DNA of 64,000 nucleotides from NCBI GenBank assembly GCA_946406115.1, contig OX291549.1:20979901-21043900 (forward strand). Direction: 5' to 3'. The position numbers were made by a program, and so were the translations under genes. This stretch comes from Apoda limacodes. Its lineage: Eukaryota > Arthropoda > Insecta > Lepidoptera > Limacodidae. The notes under the pieces were generated by a model, which saw only the letters and a program-made list of their open reading frames with translations, made no database searches and was not told the DNA's origin. Positions 23,576 through 35,439 of this stretch are shown here, piece after piece. Every line of letters starts with the position of its first letter. Within the stretch, counting starts at the first letter, position 1.

Positions 23576-23866
23576 ATGCATCTCATCCATTCACCACGTC
23601 AATTTCGCTTGCAGCGTGTGGCTGCATCTAAAATACTTCGTGCGTTTTCGGCTGCATTCGGGTTCTATCGCTTGTCTATTTCGATTCGCTGCGATGCAAA
23701 CAAAAAGGTCAGATGCCGTCGACCCAGTTTCGAGCGCAAATGCAAAGGTCGTGCAGACATCGGCCCGGGAAGCGTTTGATAACGTTGGCAAGGCTGAGCT
23801 ACGGCGATGCGAGCTGACTGCCGGCCCTGGTGTTATGCAACCAGATCCAGATTCTAGATAGATCAC
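23576..23866. other. GC-rich island, open in three frames
   Basis: About 290 bp clearly richer in GC and CpG than its flanks. Frames of 67, 81 and 91 codons overlap on both strands (23576-23779 +, 23616-23861 +, 23591-23866 -). This is what base composition alone produces, so none is called as a gene. A promoter or first exon of a host gene is possible. Confidence 0.35.
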
Positions 23867-25609
23867 ATTTTTTGCTATAGTTTTTATTATACAGTAGATA
23901 AGTATAGCTAGAGATAGAATATGAAATCCACGAAACTTATTAAATTCATATTCTTTCTTTTGATGCTCATAGCTGCAAAAATAACAATTTTCACAGTTTC
24001 AACTTACTTTTTGATTCACTTAGTTAGATGAACTAAGTCGCTTACTAAAACTGTCGTAAAAATTGTATAATTATGTAGGTTGGATATGTACAACATCACG
24101 GTTTTTATTTCCCGAAGGGGTCAGTCAACCAGTCACTGGAAACCAGTCATAATGTGGGGTACAACCTCTTTTCTCCAACCACTTTAGTCCTACGTAAGAG
24201 GTGACAGGTAACAGCCCATCGCTGCAGCACTGCTTCTGATAGCCCTATATGTATATGGACTAAGGTGGCTTTATATATGTCCCATTAATCATTATTGCCA
24301 GCATTATAGTGGTAAGCAGTGAAATTAGGGACCAGAGAAATTATAATATAACCCTTTGCCAATTTTAGACTAACTATAAGAAGTTAAGTCAGGATTGGAC
24401 ACGGGTTATAGTTTATATTAATACCAAACATCGTTAAAGACATTAAAAATACAAGGTTTTAAATAAACTTTAGAAATATTTAGCTTTTACTGCTGAGAAA
24501 TCTGGCTACAGATCAGCAGCCATCTTGTTGCTTGTTGCCATCGCAGCTCTTTTTAGGCGATCTAAGGGTTCCAAGATCTAATGGCGAATCGGCATCAAGC
24601 AGGTATGTCGTGACATTGTATCATAATATAATGGGATAACTGAAGAATCAGAGAAGGACGTAGGCTACTCTTTTATTCCGTAAAAAAAAGTTTATGCAGG
24701 AGTGACCAAATTCCACATGCATGAACTATAGCCACAGGTAGAGATTGAAACAGACAGACAGAGCGGGGTTTTATTTTATCTGTTTTAGCAACAACACGAG
24801 GTCATAATAAACACCGAAAAAAATAATACATCAAATATCAATATTGTGCTATCGGCTATAAGGCCATGAACTTTCCGAAACATGCAGATAAAATGGCGTT
24901 TCTATTTTCATAATCGGGTCTGTTCTTGATATAAATATGATAAAGTGATGACATTGATGTAGCAAACCCTGAGTAATTCATACCCACTTATTTAATATAC
25001 GTAAGCCGCAGTCATAACATAAAATAAACGGGGCGCACAGCCTAACCTTGGGGGGCGTTCAAAAACCCCAGTATTGACTAAAGTGAACCGAACTAGAGTT
25101 CGACATGGATTCGACGTAGTTGGTGTTCATATTTGATTAGAAATGTCAAACCGACGTTTCCGAATTAGTAAATTCTTTTGTTGTTAGCTGTTATTTTGTA
25201 ATATTTTTGATATAACTTTTTTCAACAACAAAAGGAATATTTAAGTATTTTTACTCCACTATAACGATTTAGTTTAGATTAGAAGAGTTTAGATAATATT
25301 GATTTTAAACGTAAAGTTTAGAAGTTGAAAAACAATATTTTTATTTTATTATTGGTCAAAATGAAATCAAAAAATTAAATAAGGAGCGATTCGAGATCCA
25401 AGTAAAGATACTTGGTATGTTTTAATTTCTTTTTAGTTCTTAATGTTTTTGCAGTCGGGTTTCCTATTTATTGAATTATTTATTTTTCTTGGTTTCCTTG
25501 ATCATTTGGGAAAAGGACAGCAAAAATATAGATACATTATAGGCACTTCTAAATTGGTACGTAGATACTAAAAAAAGTTTCGGAATTATATCTGTATTGG
25601 ATTATATAT
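23867..25609. other. Unassigned, with repeat-like stretch 24100-24330
   Basis: 24112-24310 ('cccgaaggggtcagtcaacc', 'ccaaccactttagtcctacg', 'ccatcgctgcagcactgctt') resembles a dispersed repeat I associate with moths, but no second copy exists in the window. 24655-24770 contains scraps of the 'tagcttttgcccgcg' repeat. Otherwise empty. Confidence 0.4.
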
Positions 25610-25898
25610 ATATGTCAGCGACCTATCGTAAAATCCGGCAGATTACGAAATTCCTAGGCAGATCGTAAAGTATGGAATAGAAATTATCATATAACTGAAA
25701 AGATGATTGTATGAAGCTTGGCTGGAAGGCTCCGCTCGCTTCGCTCCCTCCGCATCTACGTTTATAAAAGACAAAACTGAATATAACCTATCACACATGA
25801 CTTATACAGTGCGATTTTTGTTCCTTTCGTTTCCATACTTTACGATCTGCCTAGGAATTTCGTGATCTGCCGGATTTTACGATCGGCCGCCGACATAT
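25610..25898. mobile_element. MITE with ~70 bp terminal inverted repeats
   Basis: The left arm 'gtcagcgacctatcgtaaaa', 'tccggcagattacgaaattc', 'ctaggcagatcgtaaagtat' is mirrored by the right arm 'atactttacgatctgcctag', 'gaatttcgtgatctgccgga', 'ttttacgatcggccgccgac'. The 289 bp unit has a GC-rich centre ('ctccgctcgcttcgctccct'). It lies in an (AT)n context, so a TA target duplication cannot be separated from flanking sequence. Confidence 0.85.
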
Positions 25899-26502
25899 GT
25901 ATTATATTTATATTTTAATTAGCTTAAGGTCGCAACAAGGGCAGCTCAAAGGATAAAACCTCATAAAATCCCTGTTAATAAAATTGAGGAATAATCATCC
26001 CACGGCGATAACAAAATTATGTGTGTGCCAAACAAGTGTGTTCAGATGTAAATTTTTATTTTATTTGACATTGTGTGTAAGCAACCGGTTTCTTATGTCC
26101 TGGATTTATAAAACCTTAATAGGCTACTGTCAAACCAGTTTTTTTTGTACAGTATCAACAGGGCGGGGCACGCTCTAAGAACTTTGACTAACCGCTATTA
26201 TTTCGACATTTTTATTCATTTTACATTAGAAAATTTGGATTGCTTTTGACTTGCAGTCCATAAAATCCAGGTTTGAAACTGGGTTTACTTCCGATTCAAA
26301 TTTGATATGCTTGCTAATGAGATTAATAATACTTTTTTAGTTTTCAGCTATCGACGTTTTAAGACATACAAAAGGCCATGACACTGAGCTTTTCAAGAAG
26401 CAAAATAACTACCCCAGACACATTCTAATGATGGTACAGGCCACAGAGAACATTCTTATATACTGATAGTACAGGCGAAGCTACAGGAAGACACTAACTG
26501 AT
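25899..26502. other. Nothing recognised
   Basis: The 64-codon frame at 25984-26178 has no recognisable features. Confidence 0.45.
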
Positions 26503-26663
26503 GGACCTTATTGGGAACGGTCTCAAGTTATTCGGACTCTGGAATTCGAGAGAAAAACGTATGCAAGTTCATTCACGGGTTCCGAGAGGTAACTCAAACT
26601 TCCATACATTTTTCTCTCGAATTCCAGAGTCTGGATAGTACGAGACCGTTCTCAATAAAGTCC
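26503..26663. mobile_element. Near-palindromic 161 bp MITE
   Basis: The left arm begins 'ggaccttattgggaacggtc' and passes through 'actctggaattcgagagaaa'. The right arm mirrors it ('tttctctcgaattccagagt' to 'gagaccgttctcaataaagt' and 'cc'). The arms are about 75 bp with a very short loop. The frame at 26511-26726 runs through it and is not a gene. Confidence 0.85.
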
Positions 26664-27003
26664 AAGAGCTCACAATCCACGAATTTAATAGAAGCAATCG
26701 GCCTTGAGCATACACAAAAATTTTAATTTTTAAACATATCGGTACACATTTTGCTCTCGATTCCGCGAATCGTGGAAGAATCTTGGTCCATTGACGCTAA
26801 GTAGATAATAATTTACGTAAAAGATGTGTGAGTTCATGGCTTTTGATTTAGGAGACATTAATGTGTTACAGAGAACTGCAGTCGCGATAATGTTTTACGA
26901 GTAACACCAATGTGGTAATTTATATAGGTCTCCAATCTCTTTTGACACCACGATGACGTCGATGTTTTGCACACAGTTGTTGTTTGAAACTAATTTAATT
27001 ATT
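26664..27003. other. Nothing firm
   Basis: 'tttgctctcgattccgcgaa' at 26750 may be a scrap of the preceding MITE. Confidence 0.4.
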
Positions 27004-27260
27004 TATTACCGACTTCAAAAAAAGGAGAAGGTGTATTTTTTTGTTCGTTTACCGAGTTTATGGCAACAATCTAAATTTGGATAATTTAAGCTGTACCTAT
27101 TCGTTTAAGCTTGACCCTGAGAACTAGAACATATGATTCTAAGACTTGCTTATATATGTTGAGATATATGTTTTTGTTCAAGTAGGTTTTTTATGTGTAT
27201 GTTTCGCAATATGTTCACCGATTTTAATGATGAAAAATATTCAAACACCATCTAAAAAAA
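27004..27260 (-). repeat. 'gaagtcgg' element, reverse diverged copy
   Basis: Begins 'accgacttcaaaaaaaggag' at 27008, the reverse complement of the right end of the elements at 41490-41998 and 42462-42865, and continues to 'gttcaccgattttaatgatg' near 27215. The hairpin head of those elements is not visible here. Confidence 0.55.
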
Positions 27261-27598
27261 CTACACTGACTACAAAATTAAAAAAAGACTGTAAGTTTTG
27301 TCTTCTCCTTAAAGTCAGATGAAAATAAATAAGTGTTGCCTATCTTTGCTGCAAAATCTTTTCCACTTCCTAAGGGAAGAAAACAAAGGTAACATATATA
27401 ACATTACTAAGTTATATCTTTTTAAAGTCTACTCAAAATTATTATTTTTAATTACAAATTAGAATAATTTTCAGATTCATCAGATTTAAATTTGTTATTT
27501 GATCCAGTCGCAGCTTCATTTTTAATAGGATCAGTATCTACTACACAAAATTGAATAAGGATTTAATCCACGAATTATACAGTACAGTACAGGGGAAC

Positions 27599-29209
27599 CC
27601 CAAGTAACATCATAGCGTCAGTTGCAGGCTTAATTATAACTTAAATCTGTTCAATTGAGTAATAATGGTCTCAATTATAACTAAGAACTATATAGAGTAG
27701 TGATAACATTAAATTGAACTCCAATAGTTATTCTAGAACGTTAATGTAATATGTTAAACAGCTTTTAGAGTTAGAGTAGTTCTAATCACAGCAAGAATAT
27801 TTAATATGGTATTGCTTAAACCTGTTGTAGAATCTAAACCTGTATAACTGTGCTCGCTGATTTTTTTTAACACTTATTATTGTTTAGCTGTTACCATGAA
27901 GTGTCTTATAAGTATTAAGGTGTTATGTTGCCTGTAAGGTGCAGACATAGGTTGTAAAAAAGAGTTAGCCAAGAGTGTAGTAACACATGATGCTAAAAGT
28001 GTTGAACAACTCATTTATGTGAGTATAAGCTGCAATGTTAAAGTTAAAAGTGTCAAACAGCTCATTTATGTGAGTACAAGCTGTAAAGTTAATGTTAAAA
28101 GTGTCGAACAACACATTATTATTTGGTTATAAGCTGCAGTGTTAATTTTACTAAGCAGGTAAGTACCTTCCTTCCTACAGGTTACAGGTTTTGATTATTT
28201 TATTGAAAAACCCTAATCGAATCCGTATCTAAAATGTTTACCCGGTTGTATTGGCTTGGCTATAGTGAAAGTAGTTACTTGGGTCTATTATTACACTGCT
28301 AAGTTTACTAAAGCCTGCACAATGCTCTTGTCTAAAGAGTTTGTAGCACTTAAAATGTAACAGATGACTTACGTGAGAGCATAAGCTTTAATATAACGTC
28401 GCCATTATTTTGGTGGACTTACCTATAAATTGACTACGTTAAATATTAACTAACAAAAAAACACTTCATTATTTATAAGATATTTGTCATTCTATTAAAG
28501 CAACTTAATTTATGATGCAATTGGTATGAAAGAGACAATAAAAATGTATAAAAAATTGAAGTGTCCATTTTATATTATTATTAGTTTTATTTAAAGTCCT
28601 GAATTAATCCAGAGCCCGTTTAAATTGAGATGGAAAACATGGTATATATTTACAGTAAAATCACAACGGCAGGTGGTTTTGATTTAACATAACAAAACAA
28701 ACTTGAATATTTTGGACTTAATTATTAATACCATTTAAACGTTAGTCGCCATGAGCTGTGCTGAATGTCACAAATTGTCACCGTTATATTTAAAACGAAC
28801 AGTACATTACAAATATAAACTATTTTTGATTATTAGTATGCGTCACAGTATCAAGCAAGTATTTCAAAACAAGTCTATTAAAGTTTTTACTTATAAATCA
28901 ATCTTTGTGAACGCTTCTGTACGAGCTATAGTATTAACCTACCCAAGTACAACCACCGTTATACAGGTTAAAGTTGTAGCTGAGATTGAATTAACACTCT
29001 TTTACAAGGACTTTAACACCGTTATATCACTTATCTACAGGCTTTCTACAACCTTTACTTGTAAATCGGGTGCTTAAATCGTGGTTATAAATGTGTTAGA
29101 GCATTCTCTAACACCCGTACTACAGGTATTTTTAACGCTTTAAATCTCAATTGAAACTGATATAAGAATTGTTATACAGGTTATTTTAACACTAAGATGT
29201 TACTTGGGA
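27599..29209. mobile_element. 1.6 kb fold-back element, CCCAAGTAACATC termini
   Basis: The left terminus 'cccaagtaacatcatagcgt' (27599) is mirrored at the right as 'actaagatgttacttggg' ending at 29209. Both halves contain repeated 'acctgtataac'-type sub-units in opposite orientation (for example 27839 and, reversed, 28960). The left half also has three direct repeats of ~64 bp near 27995-28145 ('caactcatttatgtgagta', 'ataagctgcaatgttaa'). The 108-codon frame 28751-29077 lies in the right arm, has no recognised domain, and is probably a repeat artefact. No transposase was found. Confidence 0.6.
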
Positions 29210-29443
29210 CATCACACTAAATAATAATTTTGAGTAGAATCCAAAAACCTAATAAACTTATATATGTTACACATTTCGCTTAATGCACACCCCCTTTTTA
29301 AAATTAAAATTAAGAAAACTACAAATAAGAAAATCCACTAGGTAAATCTTTCCGTTTTTATCTCCTATTGCATTTCGCCTTTTTTAATATTTTAGCCAAA
29401 ATCATAGTGTCATCAAAGTTTACAAAATAAGACAAGTAGGAAA

Positions 29444-29552
29444 AAACAAAGTTTTCTGAACTACAGTCGCCTTATTGAAATGATGTGAACTTTCAACGAC
29501 TACAGCAATAACCAGACACCGAAAGTCAGAAGGTCAGAAAAATATCTATCCT
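29444..29552. mobile_element. Relic of the 'gcaacaaacttttctga' MITE
   Basis: 'ctgaactacagtcgccttat', 'gatgtgaactttcaacgact' and 'gtcagaaggtcagaaaaat' match the interior and right half of the copies at 52308-52440 and 59493-59638. The terminal repeats are eroded. Confidence 0.55.
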
Positions 29553-30401
29553 ATATGTGTGCTTTACTTTTTGTTGGGGTTTTCTTTTTTTTTTATCGAT
29601 TCAAGCTTAAATATTTATGAATTGAATGATACCGTAAAATCTTTTAAATCTATACTAATAATATAAAGCTAAAAAGGTTTTTTTTATTTTTTGATTGAAC
29701 ACTCTAATCTTTAGAACTACCAGTCGGTGTTAACATCACGATACCTTGGAGGAGAGCGAAAAGAAAATTAGCTGAGCAATGCGATAGGGCATGGCGATAC
29801 CTCGCAAAGGTAACGGAAATGGCTGAACAATACCGTGGTTGGTTACCAGTAAGCTGTCCTTGCAGTAAACAATCTAAACAAATAGGAACCGCTGTCAAGC
29901 AGTTACTTATTGGAACGCTACATGATACTTAACCTTTATTTATCAGAGGTTGATCAAAAAACAATAGACAGGCTCTGAGAATCTTTTATTATCTGCAGGA
30001 ATTCCTAATAGGATAACTTTTATCGAAGTCATTTTCTTAAATCGTAAAGAAAGATATAAATTAAGATAAATATTTCCTTAATTAACCCATTTAGCAACTA
30101 TACGATCAGCTGGTCTATTTTTTGCAGCGCAATTTTTGACGCACATAACACATTACAATATATATCCTGATAAGACAAACTGGCATAACATTATTGTAAT
30201 CAGTTATTTAAGTGAACATAAAAAATATTTGTTCAAATTTGCCCTCGACACGAATTTCTTTCCACTTTAATGTTCGACGATCATGTTGATGGCCGCCACA
30301 GCCTTGCTTGCTATTTAAAAATATCCGATCTAGACCTAATTAAGATTGTTATGTGAAACTTTGCAATATTTAAATTTAATGGTGCCTTTATATTTGTCCG
30401 T
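29553..30401. other. Unassigned; one unexplained frame at 29708-29932 (+)
   Basis: The plus-strand frame of about 74 codons lacks a methionine near its start and ends in TAA at 29930-29932. It reads as plausible protein ('PWRRAKRKLAEQCDRAWRYL') but matches nothing I know. The minus-strand frame 29704-29898 overlaps it. Neither is called. Confidence 0.3.
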
Positions 30402-30690
30402 ATCACTGTTGGTAGTAGAGACTGCCTGCCAAGAAGAAGAGAGCATGGGTTCGATCCCCGCTCAACATAAACATTATGTGATGAATACTGTCTTGTGTTT
30501 GTTTGTATAGCTATTTCCTATGTATAATATGTGTGTATTTACAAAACCAAAGTATGATTAGTATTTGTATTCGTTATCTGGTATACAAATACTGCTTTGC
30601 TTATTTTGGGACCAGATAGCGCTGTAATGTACCCATACACTATCTTGGATTAAGGAATCACTATATAATAAATAAATAAATATTTTTGGA
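30402..30690 (+). mobile_element. tRNA-derived SINE (copy C)
   Basis: A tRNA-like head ('actgttggtagtagagactg', A-box region) and B box 'gggttcgatcccc' at 30448, then 'gtcttgtgtttgtttg', 'gtatttacaaaa', 'ctgctttgcttattttggga', 'ccagatagcgctgt' and an ATAAATAAATAAAT tail. Confidence 0.85.
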
Positions 30691-30856
30691 CATTACACAC
30701 AGCGAATGATCCAAATTAACTAAAGCTATATCATACGTAAATACTCCCAGACTTAAGACAAACAAAAATGATTATTACATAAATGTTTGTCCAGTACGGG
30801 AATCGAACCCACACCCTCGGCACAGCAACCGAGCACACTACCAACGAAGGGAGTCT
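30664..30856 (-). mobile_element. tRNA-derived SINE (copy D), tail-to-tail with copy C
   Basis: Reverse complement gives a head ending in the B box 'gggttcgattcccgtac' (30795-30815), 'aacatttatgtaataatc', 'gtttgtcttaagtctggga' and 'cgctgtgtgtaatgtcca', then shares the AATAAATAAAT tail with copy C. The middle of the body is shortened. Confidence 0.8.
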
Positions 30857-30871
30857 ATAAGAAAATCGCCC

Positions 30872-32929
30872 ATATGATCAGCAAAGCTTTTCACACAAAC
30901 ATTAATAATATTCGTCATTACATTAGTAGGGGTTTTGTTGGTCGCTTTGTATGGACACCCTGCCATTTTTGTCTAGGAAAACACGACTTGCTGATAGTTG
31001 ATCATTGTGTGGTTTTGAGATGATTTAGACCAGCAGACACGCGGAGACAGACACCCAGCAGGTAAGCGGGGGAGGGAGGAGAAAAGTCTATCTCCCGCGA
31101 TCGAGTCTGCACTCGATTTCTGACCATATATAGCTACTATGCCAAGTGCGGTATCGTTTTTGTATAATTTAAGGATGATTAATTTAAATTTGGAATATTT
31201 TTTTTACTTGCCAATAGAAAAAAATGGAGTTATTGAAGAAAAATCTTAATAAAAAAAATAAAATAATCTGAATATCGTCGCTCAGAATTATAACTTGATT
31301 AACAACACTAAATAAAAAATATTATATTATAGCCCTTTTATTCTAAAATATTAATAAATATTACTTGAAAAACATATTCGAATTTATAATGTTTCGGAAA
31401 AAATATTTTGTCCCCAACCACTGGATGGTAAGCGACGTTTCCAGTCCGCAACAGTAAGTGATTCTAGTAGTGTCCCGTCCATCTCACGCTATTCCCATGT
31501 GTGCCTGTTACCTGTGCCCAAGACAACAGTAAGATGGCGTAGATAGGAAAGGTAGTGTAGGACTTCGCAGTCTGGGATCAGGAGTGGGAGGGATAGAGCC
31601 GATCGGTACTAGACCCTTAAGCCAGCAGGAGGATAAATATATAAAACTGTGAATATATACAAGGAGGAAGAAGTGACTGCTTCGCCGTTTGTGGTCTACG
31701 TGCTGGCTTCTTAACTCTTCTGTGTTCTGTTTCTTATTTCATGCTATTGATTTGCACTGATGTTCGGTGGATAAACATGGATATAGCTATATAGCTTCAG
31801 AAATTTTGTTTTTTTTATTTTAGAATTCCAATTCTTATTCCTCCCTTTTTGCTTCACTGACATTCCCACTTTTGCAATTTACTGTCTTGTAATGGTATTT
31901 CGTTTATGTCGTTGAGGTATCTTCGTTTAGCTTCCGTAATCCGTAGATTAAGCGTGAATTTAGATACTCAATAAATTTATGTTTTTCTGTGGCAGTGTTC
32001 CAATACCTGCGTTTAATTTTCCTCCTGTAACGATATATTGTTTTCTTTGCTTTAACAGAGTTTCAGCTTTTTCCCTTATTTTAAATATTTGTTTGCAGCT
32101 TTCAGTTTTTTTTGTCCTATTTCCATAGTTTCAGTTATTTTTTCCTGAGCTATGAAAATTTTTACCTATTGCAAAATAATCAGCGAAGTGATGTCGTAAT
32201 TTTTGAAGCTTGCTGGTGGACATAGTTACTAAAATATGATGGGTATTTCGAAGGGTTATTTCCACACTTGCGTTTTTGTTTGTTCAGTTTTAGTATCTTT
32301 TTTTTCCGCAGCTTCACGTAGTTATTCGGTTAAGGTTCTTTATTAGGTATTTTCGTTAGCTTCCGTTATTAATGTGTTAGGCTTAAATCTAAATATTCAA
32401 AGTAATGGATCCGTTCTTCTGTAGCGGAGTATCAACATTTGCGTTTGATTACCAGTGCAAAGCATGACTTCATTCTTTTAATTTCGTTGCTTTAGCAAAA
32501 TTCCAACATTATCTTTTTTGTTATCAGTTTTTAGTGTCGTTGTCCTATTGTCATGGCTTTAGTTACTTTTTTCTGCGTACCTAAATAACTCATTACCTAT
32601 CTTAGATAGTCAGCAGGATGATCTTATTTTTGTAGAAGTATTTTAAGGTTTGCTGATGGACATAGTCAATAAAAAATAATATTATCGGTACTTCCAAGAG
32701 GTATTATATCCTTAAATTATACGAAAACGATACCAAGCTTAGCATAGTGTCTATATGTGGTCAGAAATCGAGCACTGACCGCGTGTCTCCCGGTCTAAAT
32801 CAGCTCAAAACCACCCAATGATCAACTGTACCAAGCGGCGTCTTCCTAAACAAAAGCGTCCAATGAAACCCCCTCTAAACTAATGACGAATGTAATTAAT
32901 GTTAGTGTGGAAAGCTTTAATGATCATAT
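30872..32929. mobile_element. 2.06 kb fold-back element
   Basis: Left arm 30872-31176 and right arm 32708-32929 are inverted repeats: outer 'atatgatca', 'aaagctttccacac', 'attcgtcatta'; inner 'ctcgatttctgacca' and 'taatttaaggat'. The left arm carries an extra GC-rich ~60 bp ('gcgggggagggaggagaaaa'). The interior holds two diverged direct repeats of ~400 bp (about 31905-32260 and 32330-32690), each with 'gcttccgt', 'gtgttccaata'-like and 'tgctg.tggacatagt' landmarks. No transposase frame is visible. The 78-codon frame at 30787 spans SINE and arm and is not a gene. Confidence 0.75.
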
Positions 32930-33061
32930 ATTTTTTTTAAATGGTGAGTCACCACAATCTTATCTTTCAACCTCAAGACCAATTACCAATTGTTATGCAT
33001 TTAGCTTCAACATTGACGGATCTTCATGCAAAAATACCCACCCCCATTTTAGCCTGAAAGG

Positions 33062-33336
33062 TAATTAGGAACCCTATTACTTAGGCTTCGCTATCCGTCC
33101 GTCCGTCCGTCCGTCTATCACCAGGCTGAATCTCATGAACCGTTATAGTAAGACAGTTGAAATTTTCACAGACGATGTATTTCTGTTGCCGCTATAACAA
33201 CAAATAATAAAAAATAGAATAAAATAAATATTTAAGGGGGCTCCCATACAACAAACGTGATTTTCTTTGCCTTTTTTTATAGATAATGGTACGGGGTTCC
33301 GACTCGCGCTTGGCCTTTGGCTTTTTTTTCAAAATC
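33062..33336 (-). repeat. 'ggccaagtgcgagtcg / gggttccgt' repeat, reverse copy
   Basis: Plus strand reads 'aggaaccctattacttaggc', a (GTCC)n run at 33091-33114, 'tatcaccaggctgaatctca', 'atacaacaaacgtgattttc', and the end 'ggttccgactcgcgcttggc'. This is the order expected for the reverse strand of the family. Confidence 0.75.
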
Positions 33337-35439
33337 CATTCTAGTTTCTAGACTGAGCGGTTTAAATTGCGTTGATATGTTATTGAATAAGTCAGTTTCT
33401 TCGTTTATATAAACCTAGACTGGATTATGTGCCGGATATATATTTATGGTTCCCAAAAATCACAGTCTGCATTTGCATACTTTTCAAAGAAACTAATAAC
33501 AAAGTTACTAACCTGTCTGAAACCGGGGTAAACCCGGTTGATTTCTTGGCAGCGTTTATATCCTCCACTTTTGACACTTTACTAACCTAAATGTAATATA
33601 TAACAATCGTTTTTCTATATTTTATGTAACTTCGTTCATTAATTAATTCGTTCGTTCATTCGTTAATTAATTGAAACACTATATAAGCAGGTATATATTT
33701 ATGCACTTGTCGCTTCGATTCTATTTGGATTTAGATCTGAAACAAAAAAAACACGCTTAAAAATGTAACAAATGGAGATATTTTTAGTATTTTATGTAAA
33801 AACATTCACTTATAAAAGAAATCACATTGGATTCTCTTGAGGTTTATTAACCGTACCGTAATAGCGATATTACGTTATACTCGAAATAGACACAAACTTG
33901 CTCTGATCCACACAAGGCTTAAGAAAATGGAGAACTCATTTTAAGGTCAATGTAGCCGTATTTACAATAAAATCCCTAAAAAAGTATGTAAATTGAACTT
34001 TTAAAAGTTAAAAAATTTGTAAAACAGAATTTTGACAAAAAAAGGTTATTATTTCACAATTGACATGCTTAATATTGCTTTAAAAAATTTTGGTAACCAA
34101 CTTTACTTAAAATTTTAAAAGAACTAATGCTAAAGAGTAACGTCCTTCCAAAACGCCATTTTGTCTTCGAAACGGTATACTAATATTAACTTGTAGTTTA
34201 TTTATATTCATTTTTCAGAAATAAATCATTTTATTTTGAATATTTGTCTTACAGGTCTTGTCTGGAGACTGGTAAACTTTTTATACGTAATTGTATAATA
34301 TGTTACTTGTTTGTAAAAAAACATACCAAAAATATAATATTCCATTAAATAGCAGCTTTTTACAAACCTTTTTACACTTACATCCATATTTTATGCCTTC
34401 CAACCTTGTTGAGAACAGCATGACACCTACATGTACTATTAAAAGCTAGCTAACTTTCTGAATGCTAAGGAGTTGTTAAAACAAATGTTAAAGTCTACAA
34501 GGAAACAGACGTAACCATGCAAAATTATAAAGGGATAAATTAGATATCTAACTTCATCTGATTCAATTTGCTGTCTGCATCATATCAAGTAGATAGAAAA
34601 TTGTAGAAAAGAGTGTGCCATGTCTACCTCTAAAGCTGCAGTACTTGTAAATAGTCTCAAAAAATTCGAACAGCAAAAATAAAACAAAAAAAAAACTGAA
34701 GCGGTCCAAGCAACAATTTCGTACCCTTGTCCTTGAAAACAAAACGTACGGTCATCCTAATATTATTCTCATGGTGCACATGTCGAATGCAATCTCACTA
34801 GGTTTTGTGCAGCGAAAAGTGCACTTTTTCAGTAGACGATAAAGTGCCAATTTGTTAATATTGCATTGGGTGATAGCTGCTTTCGGTCTTCAATAATTCA
34901 CTGCAGTCAGTGCTGTTTGAAAGTCAAACCAATGATCGGCAAACTTTTGCGCCGACGCAATAAAAACATAATTTATTCTCGTCGGCGTAAATAAGATGAC
35001 GTGTACACGAACTGAAATTCACAAGTGTTTATTGTGAGAAATGAAAACGTCCTATAGAGGACATAAGCCATTTGTAGTACAAAGGCATTTCAACTCAAGT
35101 CCATCGCACTGAATCGGTTAAAGACATTAGATTGGTTACATAAAACTTAATTAAATTATAGAATCTACCTCAATTTAGTTATATAGGTATGTTCATCAAG
35201 TTATTTATTATTTATACTGACGGTAAAGTCGAGGTCGAGTTTGATGCAGTCGATATTTTTGTTCTTGACCGGTTTTTTTTTTTTATTTTTACTTTTAAAC
35301 AGCATTGTGATAATATTTAAAAATGATGAAACAATGCTGTTACCATTTTTTCCTAGTTGGATAATATCTTATTTTATATATTTTTTTACTACACATGCTG
35401 TCCGTTTAATCGGGATAATACACAAAATGTTATATTTTC
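33337..35439. other. Nothing recognised
   Basis: AT-rich DNA. Small palindromes ('gaaccggggtaaacccggtt' at 33521) and a TTCG/TTAA-rich simple stretch at 33633-33675 are present. Frames at 32883 and 35241 are short and AT-driven. Confidence 0.45.

Noticed and set aside
28751..29077. 108-codon plus-strand frame
   Set aside because: It lies wholly in the right half of a fold-back element made of repeated units and resembles no transposase.
29708..29932. 74-codon plus-strand open frame
   Set aside because: It is protein-like in composition but lacks a start, a splice site and any homologue I know; the opposite strand is open as well.
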